Source: Pseudomonadota bacterium (GTDB lineage: Bacteria; Pseudomonadota; Alphaproteobacteria; Rhodospirillales; Magnetospirillaceae). Taken from it: a DNA stretch of 64,000 nt. Numbering within the stretch: the first letter of the stretch is position 1; each line of letters starts with the position of its first letter. Positions 28,921 to 37,633 of this stretch are shown piece by piece. Under the pieces are notes generated by a model. That model was not told the origin of the DNA, did no database searches, and saw only the letters and a program-made list of their open reading frames with translations. The stretch covers positions 26,705 through 90,704 of the forward strand of contig JAJZVW010000014.1 in assembly GCA_021847015.1 (NCBI GenBank), written 5' to 3'. The translations under genes and the position numbers were made by a program.

Positions 28921-28949
28921 TTGACACGGGCGTGAATGTGGTTAATGAT
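28921..28949 (+). promoter_or_regulatory. Candidate sigma70-type promoter for the small Cys-rich gene
   Basis: TTGACA at 28921-28926 is followed 15-17 bp later by TTAATGAT (28942-28949), in a locally AT-rich stretch directly upstream of a 67-aa gene. The -35 is perfect; the -10 is weak. Confidence 0.35.
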
Positions 28950-28980
28950 TCCCTACCAACTCAAGCCACAGGGGTAGGGA

Positions 28981-29184
28981 ATGACGACGCTACGAGTCCC
29001 AGGGTCCTGTTCGTATTGCGACAATTACGACGGAGGATTTTGCCGGCAGCCGTCTTCCGCTTTCTCCGGACAGCACATGTTCAGTTGCGCCTGCGTGAAA
29101 TGTGGCGCCTATGCGGGGAAGATCGTGCCCGGCTCCTCGTCGGCCCGGACCGGCGGCTCCGCCCAGGGGCCGGCGAACCGGTAG
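28981..29184 (+). CDS. Small cysteine-rich protein of unknown function
   Basis: Protein of 67 aa with six cysteines: GSCSYCDNYDGGFC (Cys10, 13, 21) and MFSCACVKCGAYAG (Cys36, 38, 41). The pattern suggests a small zinc- or iron-binding knuckle; no signal peptide or membrane segment is seen. The C-terminus is Ser/Gly-rich. GC is lower than in neighbours at the 5' side, and a TTGACA box lies 55 bp upstream. It converges on another small Cys-pair protein at 29226. I do not recognise the family; it may be a spurious ORF, but promoter and codon pattern favour a gene. Confidence 0.5.
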   Translation: MTTLRVPGSCSYCDNYDGGFCRQPSSAFSGQHMFSCACVKCGAYAGKIVPGSSSARTGGSAQGPANR

Positions 29185-29225
29185 GCAAGGGCGGCTCGCC
29201 GGAGCCCGCGGTTCCGGCGAGCCGT

Positions 29226-29468
29226 TCACGGGACGGGGGGGAATTTCAGGGAATCCGCCGCGGGGGCGGATTGGAGGGCGAGGACCGCGCCGGTGATGAC
29301 GGCGCCAACGACGGTCAAGGCAGCCCCGAGATAAATCAAGCGATCCGCCAGGCGATGTCCGTTCTCCCTGCCGTGCCGGGTGCCCAGCAATTCGCTCGGG
29401 CAATTGGGGCAGGGAAAGGGCGGGAACACGTCCAGCGCGGTGCAGATGGAGCAGACGTCGTCGGACAT
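29226..29468 (-). CDS. Small zinc-ribbon membrane protein
   Basis: Protein of 80 aa. The N-terminal CSICTALDVFPPFPCPNC carries two CxxC pairs (Cys6/9 and 20/23), a typical short zinc ribbon. One membrane helix follows at about residues 44-66 (LIYLGAALTVVGAVITGAVLAL), then a short Pro-rich tail. The architecture suggests a cytoplasmic zinc knuckle anchored to the inner membrane. The function is unknown. ATG 29468 has GGAGCGTTGAA upstream. Confidence 0.6.
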   Translation of the reverse strand: MSDDVCSICTALDVFPPFPCPNCPSELLGTRHGRENGHRLADRLIYLGAALTVVGAVITGAVLALQSAPAADSLKFPPVP

Positions 29469-29704
29469 TTCAACGCTCCGGTCCGGGTTTCGACGCCCGA
29501 GAGACTAGCTCCTGTCGCCCTCGGTCGTTTCTGGGCGGAGGAACTAGCGGCCGGGGGAAAAGCATAAAGCCGGGGATTGGGGGCTTTTTGGACGTGATCC
29601 AAAGGTTAGGTCCCGCCGGACCGCCTATTCCTCTGGCGTCGGCTTCACGATCCGCTCACATTTTTGCTCCAGGATGGCGGATGGTTCCGATCCGCGGAGA
29701 ACGC

Positions 29705-30583
29705 ATGAATCTATCTCGCCGAACGCTGATGGCAGGATTGGCCGCCTTTCCGCTGGCGGCCTGCGGAACGCGCCCGCAGGCGGCGGCCGTCTCGGCCCCG
29801 CCCCAGCCGGACGCGCCGTTTCCGCTCCCGCCGGCCACGCCGGGCTGGGTGGCCGACCCCGCGCGGGCGGGGTTGAACGCCGTGATCGATCTCAGCCACT
29901 CCAGCATGGTCCGTGATTTCGCCGCCGCCCGCGAGGAGGGGCGCATCCTTGGCGTCATCCACAAGGCCACCGAAGGTGTCGGCTTCATCGACCCGCTCTA
30001 TGCGGAGCGCCGCGCCCAGGCCCAGGCCGCCGGCCTGATGTGGGGCGCCTATCATTTCGGCACCTTCGAATGGCCGGGAGCCGATCAGGCGGCGGCGTTC
30101 CTGGCCACGGCCCAGCCCCAGCCCGACACCCTGATCGCGCTGGACCTCGAACTCAACGAACGCGACCCGGCCAACAGCATGGACATCGGCCGGGCCGAGG
30201 ATTTCGTCCGCGCCGTCCACGCCGCGACCGGCCGGCTGCCGTTGCTTTACGTCCATCCGGTGTGGGCCGACGGCGGGGCGGTGGGCGGCTATGGGCGGAC
30301 CCTGGGCGGGGCTATCCGGCCGGGGTCCATCCTCGCCGCGTGCGACCTTTGGCTGGCGGACTACCGGGCCACGCCGCAACTGCCCAGCGCCTGGGCGGCG
30401 CGCGGCTGGCGGTTGTGGCAGTACGCCGGAGACGCGGATGGCCGTGGCGGCGGCCCGTTCCGCGATTATGCGCGGTCCGTGGCCGGCATCGACCGCTGCG
30501 ACCGCAACGTGTTCGTGTCGGACGAGGAGCGCCTGCGCCGCTATTGGCGCGAACAGGCCGGACGCGAGAGGCCCACGGTCTGA
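29705..30583 (+). CDS. Glycoside hydrolase family 25-type lipoprotein (muramidase-like)
   Basis: Protein of 292 aa. The N-terminus MNLSRRTLMAGLAAFPLAACG has a twin-arginine-like start and a lipobox (LAAC, Cys19), so a lipid-anchored envelope protein is expected. The domain from about residue 58 reads AVIDLSHSSMVRDFAAARE, VIHKATEG, DPLYAERRAQAQAAGLMWGAYHFG, and LIALDLELN, matching GH25 lysozymes with their Asp/Glu catalytic strands. It could cut or remodel peptidoglycan. ATG 29705 is preferred over an upstream start since the signal begins there. A tandem repeat follows the stop. Confidence 0.85.
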   Translation: MNLSRRTLMAGLAAFPLAACGTRPQAAAVSAPPQPDAPFPLPPATPGWVADPARAGLNAVIDLSHSSMVRDFAAAREEGRILGVIHKATEGVGFIDPLYAERRAQAQAAGLMWGAYHFGTFEWPGADQAAAFLATAQPQPDTLIALDLELNERDPANSMDIGRAEDFVRAVHAATGRLPLLYVHPVWADGGAVGGYGRTLGGAIRPGSILAACDLWLADYRATPQLPSAWAARGWRLWQYAGDADGRGGGPFRDYARSVAGIDRCDRNVFVSDEERLRRYWREQAGRERPTV

Positions 30584-30615
30584 GGAGGCGGCGAAGCCGC
30601 CGACTAGCGCGTTGA

Positions 30616-30917
30616 GCGCGCCGCAGCGGCCGGAGATGCCGCAGGCATCGGAGGGAAAGCGAGGATAGCCAAGCGCGCGGAGGCGCGCGCTGGCGCCTGA
30701 GGCCATGACCTGAAACCGACTGGCGCGCCGCAGCGGCCGGAGATGCCGCAGGCATCGGAGGGAAAGCGAGGATAGCCAAGCGCGCGGAGGCGCGCGCCGG
30801 CGCCTGAGGCCATGACCTGAAACCGACTGGCGCGCCGCAGCGGCCGGAGATGCCGCAGGCATCGGAGGGAAAGCGAGGATAGCCAAGCGCGCGGAGGCGC
30901 GCGCCGGCGCCTGAGGG
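30616..30917 (+). repeat. 107-bp tandem repeat, 2.8 copies
   Basis: Units start at 30616, 30723 and 30830 with GCGCGCCGCAGCGGCCGGAG; the third stops at about 30917. Units are almost identical. Each holds a perfect hairpin GATGCC-GCA-GGCATC and a GCGCGCGGAGGCGCGCGC block. The unit length is not a multiple of three and no signal for translation is seen, so it is non-coding. It lies between the GH25 gene and rimO. Confidence 0.93.
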
Positions 30918-31011
30918 CTGACTTACGGCCCGACGTTGTCGCGCGTCCACTCGGCCATGGTGACGGATCGGCAGCCGCAACGGCGTGTCCAGGGGGAGGG
31001 TGGGGCGTCAG

Positions 31012-31149
31012 CGGTTCTCATTATGCATTTTTCGCTGTCATCCCGAGCCGATGGCGAGGGGGCTTTCCGGCACTTTCGCGTGAAAGATCCCTCTGTCGCT
31101 CCGCTCCCTCGGGATGACAACATTCCTTGATGCCGCATAATGAGAACCT
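31012..31149. repeat. MITE-like palindromic element, family B copy 2 (138 bp)
   Basis: Left terminal repeat CGGTTCTCATTATGC at 31012-31026, right complement GCATAATGAGAACC at 31135-31148. The internal hairpin GAGGGGGCTTTC / GAAAGATCCCTC is slightly decayed. It differs from copy 1 at few positions. With the tandem repeat it accounts for the 610-bp gap 30584-31193 between convergent genes. Confidence 0.9.
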
Positions 31150-31193
31150 GCCGGAGCGTGGCGATGGGGAACCTTTCGCGCGGGGTGCGGGAT

Positions 31194-32528
31194 TCAATCC
31201 CGCACCACCTCGGCCCACAGATCGTAATCCTCGGCGGCGTAGACCTCGGCCTTGACCACGTCGCCGGGCTGGACTCCGGTTTCGCCCTGGAGGAAGACGC
31301 AGCCGTCCACCTCGGGGCTGTCCGCTTTCGAGCGGCCGATGGCGCCCTCCTCGTCCACTTCGTCGACGATGACGTCGATCGCGCGGCCGACCTTGGCCCG
31401 CATGCGGCGGTCGGCCGCCTGGCGGGCGACCTCCACGAGGCGGGCGTGCCGCTCCTCCTTCTCGTCCTCGTCGATGTGGCCGGGCAGCGCGTTGGCGGCG
31501 GCGCCGGCCACGTTCTCGTATTTGAAGCAGCCGACCCGGTCCAGCTCGGCCGCGTCCAGCCAGTCCAGCAGGAACTCGAAATCCTCTTCGGTCTCGCCGG
31601 GGAAGCCGACGATGAAGGTCGAGCGGATGGCGAGGTCGGGGCAGGTTTCGCGCCAGGACCGGATGCGCTCCAGCGCCTTCTCCTGGTTGGCCGGGCGGCG
31701 CATGGCCTTCAGCACCGTGGGGCTGGCGTGCTGGAAGGGGATGTCGAGATAGGGAAGGATCTTTCCTTCCGCCATCAGCGGAATCAACTCGTCCACATGG
31801 GGATAGGGGTAGACGTAGTGCATCCGCACCCAGATGCCGAGGTCTCCCAGCGCCGACGCCAGATCCGTGAGGCGGCTTTTGACCGGTCGGCCCCGCCACG
31901 GGCTTTCGGCGTGGCCGAGGTCGAGGCCATAGGCGCCGGTGTCCTGGGAGATCACCAGCACTTCCTTGACGCCGGCCATGGCCAGGCGCTCGGCTTCCGC
32001 CAGCACGTCGCCCGCCGGCCGGCTGACGAGGTCGCCGCGGATGGAAGGGATGACGCAGAAGGCGCAACGGTGGTTGCAGCCCTCCGAAATCTTCAGATAG
32101 GCGTAATGGCGGGGCGTGAGGCGCAGGCCCTCGGGCGGGACCAGATCGAGGAAGGGGTCGTGGCTGGGCGGTGCCGCCCGATGCACGGCTTCGACCACCG
32201 CCTCGTACTGGTGGGGGCCGGTGACGGCCAGCACCGAAGGGTGGGCGGAGCGGATGGCGGCCTCGTCCACGCCCATGCAGCCGGTGACCACCACGCGGCC
32301 GTTCTCGGCCAGGGCCTCGCCGATGGCCTCCAGCGATTCCGCCCGCGCGCTGTCCAAAAAGCCGCAGGTGTTGACGATCACCACGTCGGCGCCGTCATAG
32401 GTGGACGAGATGTCGTAGCCCTCCGCCCGCAGGCGGGTGAGGATGCGCTCGGAATCGACCAGCGCCTTGGCGCAGCCGAGGCTGACGATACCGACCCTGG
32501 GGGCGACCTTGGAAATTTTCCGGTTCAT
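31194..32528 (-). CDS. rimO: Ribosomal protein S12 methylthiotransferase RimO
   Basis: Protein of 444 aa, a radical SAM enzyme that methylthiolates Asp89 of ribosomal protein S12. The N-terminal domain binds an auxiliary 4Fe-4S cluster through Cys19, Cys55 and Cys84 ([22 protein letters not shown]). The radical SAM motif is [11 protein letters not shown] (Cys151, 155, 158). [10 protein letters not shown] and [10 protein letters not shown] follow, with a C-terminal TRAM domain. [12 protein letters not shown] distinguishes it from MiaB. ATG 32528 is chosen; the longer in-frame start adds an unconserved tail. Confidence 0.95.
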   Translation of the reverse strand: MNRKISKVAPRVGIVSLGCAKALVDSERILTRLRAEGYDISSTYDGADVVIVNTCGFLDSARAESLEAIGEALAENGRVVVTGCMGVDEAAIRSAHPSVLAVTGPHQYEAVVEAVHRAAPPSHDPFLDLVPPEGLRLTPRHYAYLKISEGCNHRCAFCVIPSIRGDLVSRPAGDVLAEAERLAMAGVKEVLVISQDTGAYGLDLGHAESPWRGRPVKSRLTDLASALGDLGIWVRMHYVYPYPHVDELIPLMAEGKILPYLDIPFQHASPTVLKAMRRPANQEKALERIRSWRETCPDLAIRSTFIVGFPGETEEDFEFLLDWLDAAELDRVGCFKYENVAGAAANALPGHIDEDEKEERHARLVEVARQAADRRMRAKVGRAIDVIVDEVDEEGAIGRSKADSPEVDGCVFLQGETGVQPGDVVKAEVYAAEDYDLWAEVVRD

Positions 32529-32633
32529 GGAATCCCGCGCCGATGAGGGCGGCCCACCGGCCGCCGGCCGGGCACCAAGTAGCGCCAATCGTCCGGAGAT
32601 TCAAGCGTTCCGCGGCCGGGGCGACATTCCCGG

Positions 32634-32718
32634 TTGTCGTTCCGAGCGAGCGTGAGCGACCGAGGAACCTTTCGCGCGACGGCGCCGGAACGATCCTTCG
32701 CTGGCGCTCGGGATGACA
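32634..32718. repeat. Palindromic interspersed repeat, family A copy 4
   Basis: TTGTCGTTCCGAGCGAGCG through GACCGAGGAACCTTTCGCGCG, then a family B-like right arm GATCCTTCGCTGGCG...CTCGGGATGACA. It looks like a mosaic of A and B halves, lying between the rimO start and the next gene. Confidence 0.7.
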
Positions 32719-32816
32719 GGAAAGAAGAGGGGTCCGCGGCCGGGACGTGGCCCCGGCCGCGGATTGGGGAGTCCTGTCGAAGGGGGCAGGGGGAGGACTC
32801 CCCATCGGGATCGGTC

Positions 32817-33305
32817 CTACTGATGAAGGACGGTCTGGTTGCGGGCGCCCGTGATGGCGGTACAGGCGGCCCAGAACACCCGGATGGTCCGTCCGGCCTT
32901 GGCGAAGGGCTGGACGCGGGCCCACAGCGCGCTCAGCGTATCGTCGCCCTCGACGCCGATGATGTGCGGGCCGCCCGGCCGGATGGTGATTCCGCGCGGC
33001 GAGTGAAGGCGATAGTCGGGGGCGTTGGCGCGGGCCCGGTAGATTGTGGGCTGGACCGGCGACAGCGAGTCGGTCGTCCGGCTGCGGATGGCCAGCTTGG
33101 TGATGGGGTCGCAATGTTCGAGGGCGCCGCCCAGGGCGTCCGTCAGGGTCGAGCCGGGCGGGCCCGGGACCCACAGCTCGAAACCGGCGGGGACGGCGGT
33201 TTCGCCGTCGAACTCGTAGGAGCCGTGGCCGCTGATGACCACGTCGTCGGGGGTGGTGCGGAGAATGGGGTCGAGGACGGAAATCTGTGACCAGTCGATC
33301 GGCAT
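32817..33305 (-). CDS. Stv-like putative adhesin domain protein
   Basis: Protein of 162 aa. The segment VVISGHGSYEFDGETAVPAGFELWVPGPPGSTLTDALGGALE resembles the putative adhesin Stv domain, which in larger proteins accompanies toxin or surface modules. No signal peptide is present, so export, if any, needs another route. The C-terminal half ends WARVQPFAKAGRTIRVFWAACTAITG. ATG 33305 has AAGAGGGCATC upstream; a longer start at 33362 is possible. Function unknown; the family call is by recalled motif similarity only. Confidence 0.55.
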   Translation of the reverse strand: MPIDWSQISVLDPILRTTPDDVVISGHGSYEFDGETAVPAGFELWVPGPPGSTLTDALGGALEHCDPITKLAIRSRTTDSLSPVQPTIYRARANAPDYRLHSPRGITIRPGGPHIIGVEGDDTLSALWARVQPFAKAGRTIRVFWAACTAITGARNQTVLHQ

Positions 33306-33466
33306 GATGCCCTCTTCGTTGAGTGCCCCCAGGGGCGGCGGCACTCTGAAGACGAGGCTCATCCGTCAGATGTGAACGGGCATGCGCCGGTCCGAGCGCC
33401 GCCGGGCGCGCTTTCGGGCACCCGTGCGTGAAAGCCGCCGCGGTCGGCGGCGCCCGCCCGGAACGG

Positions 33467-33958
33467 CTACTGCCCGGCCTGGATGTCGAGATAGCGCTGG
33501 GTGATGGCCGGGAGCGCGTCCACCAGCCAGTTCATCATGTCGATCTTCTCGTTGGCCATCTCCTCGAACACCGAGCGCATAGAATGCTCACCCTCGCGTT
33601 CGGCGGCGGCGGCCAGGGCGCGGTAATTGGCGATCTCCCAATTCTCGTAGGCCAGGGCGTTGGTGGCCTGCTTCACCACCTCGTCGGGCGAAGCGCCCGC
33701 GAGGACGGCCTGCACCCGGCCGGCCATGCGGGTCATGGCGTCCCTGACCGTCGAGGCGTCCTCGCCCATCGCCCGCAATTGCTCGTCGATCCGGCGCTGC
33801 TGCTGGCGGGTCAGATCGATCTGCTCGCGCCATTTGGCCTTCAGTTCCGGGTAGTCGTCCAAATATTCCATCTGCTTGCTGAGACTGTCGATGGAAGCGC
33901 CCTCCATCGCGTGCGCGTCCTTCAGCCAGTCCTTGATGATCGCGCGGGTGTTGGCCAT
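33467..33958 (-). CDS. DUF892 ferritin-like protein from internal start (alternative product)
   Basis: The same frame as the C-terminal part of the 33467-35071 reading, starting at ATG 33958 with a near-ideal ribosome site AGAGGAGGGGACC. The 163-aa product has the length of stand-alone YciE/YciF-type DUF892 proteins, which are linked to stress responses and form ferritin-like bundles. Helices carry Glu residues suited to metal binding (AYENWEIANYRAL; EEMANEKID). Whether both products exist needs protein evidence. Confidence 0.65.
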   Translation of the reverse strand: MANTRAIIKDWLKDAHAMEGASIDSLSKQMEYLDDYPELKAKWREQIDLTRQQQRRIDEQLRAMGEDASTVRDAMTRMAGRVQAVLAGASPDEVVKQATNALAYENWEIANYRALAAAAEREGEHSMRSVFEEMANEKIDMMNWLVDALPAITQRYLDIQAGQ

Positions 33959-35071
33959 GGTCCCCTCCTCTGGTTTCGGCATAGCCGGAAACAGCGGACG
34001 CCAGGGGCGCGTTCCCGCAAGGCGCCGCCATCCGGCGAGGCCGATCCCCAAGGCGGCGGCCACGATCACGCCTCCGGCCAGGGCGGCGGCGAGGCGCACG
34101 CCGGCCTCGGCGAACCAGGGGGCCTCGTCGCGGGCGCGGTCGTCGAAGCGGCCGTGCGCGCCCCAATTCCCCGGCACCGGTGCGAACAGATTGTCGGGCC
34201 GGCCGGGACTGTCGGGCGGGCCGCCCTCGTCGCCCTGCCAGGCCGCCTCCGCCACCAGATGGTCCATCAGGCCCGGTGCCGCCAGGGAGGCCGCGATCAC
34301 CTTGACCGTCGAGGTGTCCACCCACAACTCGCGCGGCGCCCGCTCGGCGGCATGCACGATGGCTTCGGCCGCCATTTCGGGCTGGTAGACCGGCGGCACC
34401 GGCTGGGGCCGGCGGGGCAGGCGGTTGCGGGCCCAGTCGAATTGCGGGGTGTTGACGGCCGGAAGCTGGACCATGGTCAGGCGCACCGGCGAGGTGTCGT
34501 GGATCAGCTCGCCGCGCAGGCTGTCGGTGAAGCCGCGCAAGGCGAATTCGGCCGCGCAATAGGCCGATTGCAGCGGGAGACCCCGATAGGCCTGGGACGA
34601 GCCCACCTGGACGATGGTTCCGAATCCCTGGGCGTCCATGCGCCGCAGCGCCGCCAGGGTGCCGTGGACGCAACCCAGATAGGTGACCTCCGTCACCCGC
34701 TGGAACTCCTCGGGGCTCATGTCGGCCGCCCGGGAATAGACGGTGGCCATCGCGCAATTCACCCAGACGGCGATGGGGCCGAAAGCCTCCTCGGCGGCGG
34801 CGGCGGCTTCCTCGACGGCGGCGGCGTCGGCCACGTCCAGCGACAGCGTCAGCGCCCGTCCGCCCAAATCCTCGACATCGCGCGCCGCCGCGTCCAGACG
34901 CCCCTGGTCTCGCGCGATCAGGGCCAGACGGCAGCCGCGCCGGGCGAAGGCACGGGCCGCCGCCCGTCCGATCCCCGCCGAGGCGCCGGTGATCACGACA
35001 GTGGCGTCGCGGGCGGGGATGGGCAGCGGCATGGCGGCGCGCTCCGGCTCGTGGCCCGACAAAAGGTTCAT
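33467..35071 (-). CDS. SDR-family protein fused in frame to a DUF892 (YciE/YciF-like) ferritin-like domain
   Basis: One uninterrupted frame of 534 aa. Residues 25-300 are a short-chain dehydrogenase: TGASAGIG (29-36), WVNCAMAT, and SAYCAAEFALRGF, where the usual YxxxK active-site Lys is Glu175. A membrane helix follows (about 330-355). Residues 372-534, from MANTRAIIKDWLKDAHAMEG, form a four-helix ferritin-like DUF892 domain. An internal ATG at 33958 has AGAGGAGGGG upstream, so a free 163-aa ferritin-like protein is probably also made. Such SDR genes normally stop near this point, so loss of a stop is likely. Confidence 0.8.
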   Translation of the reverse strand: MNLLSGHEPERAAMPLPIPARDATVVITGASAGIGRAAARAFARRGCRLALIARDQGRLDAAARDVEDLGGRALTLSLDVADAAAVEEAAAAAEEAFGPIAVWVNCAMATVYSRAADMSPEEFQRVTEVTYLGCVHGTLAALRRMDAQGFGTIVQVGSSQAYRGLPLQSAYCAAEFALRGFTDSLRGELIHDTSPVRLTMVQLPAVNTPQFDWARNRLPRRPQPVPPVYQPEMAAEAIVHAAERAPRELWVDTSTVKVIAASLAAPGLMDHLVAEAAWQGDEGGPPDSPGRPDNLFAPVPGNWGAHGRFDDRARDEAPWFAEAGVRLAAALAGGVIVAAALGIGLAGWRRLAGTRPWRPLFPAMPKPEEGTMANTRAIIKDWLKDAHAMEGASIDSLSKQMEYLDDYPELKAKWREQIDLTRQQQRRIDEQLRAMGEDASTVRDAMTRMAGRVQAVLAGASPDEVVKQATNALAYENWEIANYRALAAAAEREGEHSMRSVFEEMANEKIDMMNWLVDALPAITQRYLDIQAGQ

Positions 35072-35083
35072 CCCCCCATTTTG

Positions 35084-35195
35084 CCGTCATGGCGGGACGT
35101 GATCCGGCCATCCACGCGGTTCCGTCCGCACCCCATTGGAAACGTTAGTTCGTGCGGCTGTCACGTGGATGCTCGGGTCAAGCCCGAGCATGACG
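35084..35195. repeat. Palindromic interspersed repeat, family C copy 2
   Basis: It starts CCGTCATGGCGGGACGTGAT, contains GGCCATCCACGCGG, and ends with the hairpin GCTCGGG-TCAAG-CCCGAGC then ATGACG. It lies between the divergent starts of the SDR fusion gene and the next hypothetical gene. The two halves come from different orientations of the common rhodospirillal palindrome. Confidence 0.65.
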
Positions 35196-35304
35196 AAGAA
35201 AGTCAACTCCCTGTACCTTTTGAATGAGTCGATTCACTAGGGCATGCCCGAGTCAACGTCTATGCCGAGGCTGCGGTTCCGATCCTGGCGCCCGGCCACC
35301 ATAA

Positions 35305-36021
35305 ATGGTAGAATTCGTCATGGTTGCGGTCGGTTCCATCATCGTCACGGCGCAGGGACTGGCCCGGGTGATCGCCATCGAGCGGACGCCCGTCGTGGTC
35401 GGGTCCAATGCGCTGAACAACGCGCTGGCGCGAACCCTGGGCGGGCAGGCCCAGGGAACAGGCGGGCCGGTGGCGCCGGGCGCGCTTTCCACCCAAGCGG
35501 CCATCACGGAAAGCACGGCCGTGCCGGGGCTCCCATCCCAGGACGGCGGCACCCAGGACGGCGGTGTCCAGGGCTCCACGGTCGTGGCCCAGGCGGTCTT
35601 CCAGGCCATCCCCGGGGCCGCCGCGAAGCCCGCCCCGGCCAGCGCGTCCAAGCCGACGGCCGCCCAGCAGGCGGCGCTCGCGCAGCAAGGAAAGGCGTTC
35701 AACGCCGGCCTGGGCCGGAACGTGGTCGATTTCTACCTTTCCGCCGCCAACGCCTCCGTGCCCGCACGGCTGGTCCAGGACCCTGCGGCATCCGATTCCT
35801 TCGCCTTCGGCTCGTCCCCCGCCAACCCCAATCCCCTGTCCCAGACGCCGCTGTTGCAGAGCGACATCAACGGGACGCTCTATACCGTGCTCGGGGCGCC
35901 GTCCAACGCGCTGGCCGTGGCGTCGCTGATGGAATCCGTGGCCGTCAGCAGCGCCTACCTGTCCACCGCGCAACTCGACCTGGCCTATCCGCCTCCGGCG
36001 TCGCTCGTCGTCATCGCCTGA
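35305..36021 (+). CDS. Hypothetical protein, Ala/Ser/Thr-rich
   Basis: Protein of 238 aa that I do not recognise. The N-terminus MVEFVMVAVGSIIVTAQGLARVIAIE has a hydrophobic stretch that is too weak for a sure membrane anchor. Residues 45-130 are low-complexity (Gly, Ala, Pro, Gln). The C-terminal 100 residues look folded: GRNVVDFYLSAANASVPARLVQDP and MESVAVSSAYLSTAQLDLAYP. There is no good ribosome site before ATG 35305; ATG 35320 is an alternative. It stands alone between divergent and convergent neighbours. Confidence 0.6.
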   Translation: MVEFVMVAVGSIIVTAQGLARVIAIERTPVVVGSNALNNALARTLGGQAQGTGGPVAPGALSTQAAITESTAVPGLPSQDGGTQDGGVQGSTVVAQAVFQAIPGAAAKPAPASASKPTAAQQAALAQQGKAFNAGLGRNVVDFYLSAANASVPARLVQDPAASDSFAFGSSPANPNPLSQTPLLQSDINGTLYTVLGAPSNALAVASLMESVAVSSAYLSTAQLDLAYPPPASLVVIA

Positions 36022-36066
36022 CGCGGGGCGTCCCGGCCGCCACGCATGCCGGCGGCCGCCGGGCGG

Positions 36067-36846
36067 TCACTGCATGAACCAGCCATGGCTGACCACCAGC
36101 GACTGGCCGGTCAGCGCGTTCGATTCGAAGGAAGCGAGGAACAGCGCCACCTGGGCGACGTCCTCGACGGTGGTGAATTGCCCGTCGACGGTATCCTTCA
36201 GCATGACCTTGCTCACCACCTCTTCGGGCGACAGGCCGAGGTCACGCGCCTGTTCGGGAATTTGCCTGTCCACCAGGGGCGTGCGCACGTAACCCGGGCA
36301 GATGACGTTGGCCCGGACGCCGTGGGCCGCCCCCTCCTTGGCGACCACCTTGGCCAGGCCGATCAGGCCGTGCTTGGCGGTCACGTAGGGAGCCTTGAGC
36401 ACCGACGCCTCCTTGGAATGCACCGAGCCCATATAGATCACGGTGCCGCCGCCCTGCCGGTACATCGGACGCAGGGCGGCGCGCGTCGTCAGGAAGGCGC
36501 CGTCCAGATGCACCGCCAGCAGACGTTGCCACTTGGCGAACTCGAACGCGTCGAGGGGCGCGACGATCTGGATGCCGGCGTTGCTCACCAGGACGTCGAG
36601 GCGGCCGAAGGTCTCGACCGCCTTGGCCATACCGGCCTCGACCTGGCTTTCGTCGGTCACGTCCATGGCGATTCCCAGGGCGCGCAGCCCCGCGGCGTTC
36701 ATCGCCTCGGCAACCGCCTCCGCGCCGGCAAGGTCGCGGTCGGCAATGACGACCTTCGCCCCTTCGCGCGCGAACGTGCGGGCGATCTCCTCGCCGATGC
36801 CGCTGGCGGCGCCGGTGACGACGGCGACTTTGTCCTGCAAGCGCAT
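36067..36846 (-). CDS. bdhA: 3-hydroxybutyrate dehydrogenase
   Basis: Protein of 259 aa, an NAD-dependent SDR interconverting D-3-hydroxybutyrate and acetoacetate. It has TGAASGIG (11-18), VSNAGIQ (Asn89), the catalytic Ser141, and YVTAKHG (Tyr154, Lys158), with the HBDH-typical [18 protein letters not shown] and C-terminal [14 protein letters not shown] (the Gln-ending tail of HBDH). It follows an acetoacetate decarboxylase gene after 31 bp and a patatin gene before that, forming a ketone-body/polyhydroxybutyrate module. Confidence 0.92.
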   Translation of the reverse strand: MRLQDKVAVVTGAASGIGEEIARTFAREGAKVVIADRDLAGAEAVAEAMNAAGLRALGIAMDVTDESQVEAGMAKAVETFGRLDVLVSNAGIQIVAPLDAFEFAKWQRLLAVHLDGAFLTTRAALRPMYRQGGGTVIYMGSVHSKEASVLKAPYVTAKHGLIGLAKVVAKEGAAHGVRANVICPGYVRTPLVDRQIPEQARDLGLSPEEVVSKVMLKDTVDGQFTTVEDVAQVALFLASFESNALTGQSLVVSHGWFMQ

Positions 36847-36877
36847 TGCCGCCTTCCTGGGGCTGAACGAATTCCGG

Positions 36878-37615
36878 TTAAGCCATGTAGTCGTGGACGA
36901 CCGTCCCCAGGCCCAGGGTCAGGTCGGCGAGGATGTGGACCGCCGACACCAGCTCGATGACCGGCAAATCCGCCACCGGCGCCAAAGCGTGCGGGGTGAG
37001 CGCGAGCGCGCCGGGGCCGCTCCATGCGCCTTTGAGCCGGATATCCTCCAGGTAGTACTCCACCAGCTCGCAGATGCGTGGCGAGCCGTCGACATGCGGG
37101 ATGATCTTCAGCAGGAAGTTCGGCGCGGACAGGGACGCCAGGACGGCGCTGGAATCGGCCTGGCGATGTTTGTAGCCCATCGTTCCTGTCGCCACCCGCA
37201 CCGGCCCGTAATCGAGGGTGCCGACCAGGGTGTCGCGCTCGGCCCGCAGCGACGGACTGCCGAGCTTCTTGGGAAACCCCCACAATTCCCGGCCGGCGGC
37301 GATGGGCGGGTGGTCGTCGAGGAACATGCAGTGGGTGTAGCCGCCCTTCCGCCCCCGGTAAGACACGGGGATGACTTGGCCGGTCTCGGTATAATCGCCG
37401 AAGCCCGTCGAGTTCGGCATGCGGATGAACTCATAGCGCACCAGCGGCCCGTCCGGTTCCAGCGGCGCCGGGACCACTTCGCGCAGCCGGTCCGGATCGG
37501 AGCGGTAGGTGATGACCATGTATTCGCGATCGACGAAGCGGTAGGGGCCCGGCGGATAGGCCGGACTGGACAGCGGCATGGCGAAGGCTTTTTCACGGAC
37601 CTCGCGTTCGTTCAT
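36878..37615 (-). CDS. adc: Acetoacetate decarboxylase
   Basis: Protein of 245 aa decarboxylating acetoacetate to acetone and CO2. The Schiff-base lysine lies in the conserved [14 protein letters not shown] (Lys116/117), with the substrate-channel segment [29 protein letters not shown] and [18 protein letters not shown]. The length is usual. It sits 18 bp after the patatin stop and before bdhA on the same strand. Confidence 0.93.
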   Translation of the reverse strand: MNEREVREKAFAMPLSSPAYPPGPYRFVDREYMVITYRSDPDRLREVVPAPLEPDGPLVRYEFIRMPNSTGFGDYTETGQVIPVSYRGRKGGYTHCMFLDDHPPIAAGRELWGFPKKLGSPSLRAERDTLVGTLDYGPVRVATGTMGYKHRQADSSAVLASLSAPNFLLKIIPHVDGSPRICELVEYYLEDIRLKGAWSGPGALALTPHALAPVADLPVIELVSAVHILADLTLGLGTVVHDYMA

Positions 37616-37633
37616 CGCCGTCCTCCTGTCGGG

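Noticed and set aside
30616..30917. CRISPR array
   Set aside because: Units are contiguous and identical, with no unique spacers.
30312..30980. Minus-strand frame through the tandem repeat
   Set aside because: The 107-bp period shifts the frame each unit and the peptide is low complexity; the DNA repeat explains it.
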